Shown in pieces: positions 6,870-7,056 of a stretch of 7,056 nt of DNA. The translations under genes and the position numbers were made by a program. The stretch comes from Solirubrobacterales bacterium (lineage in GTDB: Bacteria > Actinomycetota > Thermoleophilia > Solirubrobacterales > 70-9). The notes beneath the pieces were generated by a model. That model ran no database searches. It was not told the DNA's origin and saw only the letters and a program-made list of their open reading frames with translations. The stretch covers positions 1-7,056 of the forward strand of contig JACDBR010000022.1 in assembly GCA_013694825.1 (NCBI GenBank), written 5' to 3'. How positions within the stretch are numbered: the first letter of the stretch is position 1; the number at the start of each line of letters is the position of its first letter.

Positions 6870-7056
6870 GTGAGCGCAGCAGGCTCAGAGCGCGACGGTG
6901 CCACGCGGGGCGGCATCTCGAAGGCCAGCGTGCGGGATCTCGATGCCTCGGGCAAGCGGGTCCTGGTGCGATGTGACTTCAACGTCCCGCTCGACGAAGG
7001 CGAGGTGGCCGACGACGCGCGGATCAGGGCCGCGCTGCCGACGCTCGAGCTGCTGC
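6870..7056 (+). CDS. pgk: Phosphoglycerate kinase, N-terminal fragment
   Basis: Cytoplasmic glycolytic enzyme that makes ATP from 1,3-bisphosphoglycerate, the product of the preceding gap. Only the first 62 codons lie in the window; the gene runs off the right edge. Seen: [21 protein letters not shown], the N-terminal PGK signature including the substrate-binding Arg-x-Asp-x-Asn residues, then [15 protein letters not shown], the following conserved helix. From GTG 6870 the protein has about 20 residues before VRDLD ([14 protein letters not shown]), longer than the usual few. GTG 6930 would give a family-typical N-terminus (VRDLDASGK). The better placed ribosome-binding site favours 6870, but the choice is open. 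Confidence 0.95.
   Translation, partial: MSAAGSERDGATRGGISKASVRDLDASGKRVLVRCDFNVPLDEGEVADDARIRAALPTLELL

Overview
The window is GC-rich, densely packed bacterial chromosome. Its backbone is uvrC-rapZ followed further on by gap-pgk, an order typical of Gram-positive and especially high-GC actinobacterial chromosomes. GTG and TTG starts, GAG/CTC/CGC-type codon use and TAnnnT -10 boxes placed directly before GTG starts also fit an actinobacterium. The deep-branching Thermoleophilia/Rubrobacteria side is my best guess, but the assignment is inferred from style and synteny, not from a search.

Layout. On the minus strand, 1-589 is the N-terminal part of a crotonase-fold enoyl-CoA hydratase/isomerase that runs off the left edge. 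It is divergent from uvrC, with about 90 bases between the two starts. All other genes are on the plus strand: uvrC (681-2648, nucleotide excision repair), rapZ (2645-3577, overlapping uvrC by ATGA), a two-gene ABC-2 exporter (ATPase 3629-4573, permease 4570-5340, again ATGA-overlapped), a small VOC/glyoxalase-fold protein (5412-5774), gap (5849-6850, NAD-type GAPDH) and the first 62 codons of pgk (6870 to the right edge).

How they fit together. uvrC and rapZ are translationally coupled. gap and pgk are consecutive glycolytic steps in an obvious operon, each with a good Shine-Dalgarno sequence. The unexpected part is 3578-5848. In many actinobacteria and Firmicutes yvcK and whiA stand between rapZ and the glycolytic genes, but here that slot holds the ABC exporter pair and the VOC protein. 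Both inserted units look as if they have their own promoter: a TAnnnT box lies 6-8 nt before the GTG start, leaving no room for a ribosome-binding site. The same arrangement lies before the preferred GTG start of uvrC, so three genes in this window look leaderless. Genes without such a box (gap, pgk and the divergent crotonase gene) carry purine-rich Shine-Dalgarno sequences.

No rRNA, tRNA, CRISPR array, insertion sequence or phage gene was seen. There is no clear sign of a wholly new system. The points most worth a second look are the altered gene order, the leaderless-promoter pattern, the crotonase lacking both hydratase glutamates, the Gly/Ala-rich insertion in the UvrC nuclease domain and a nested inverted repeat before gap.
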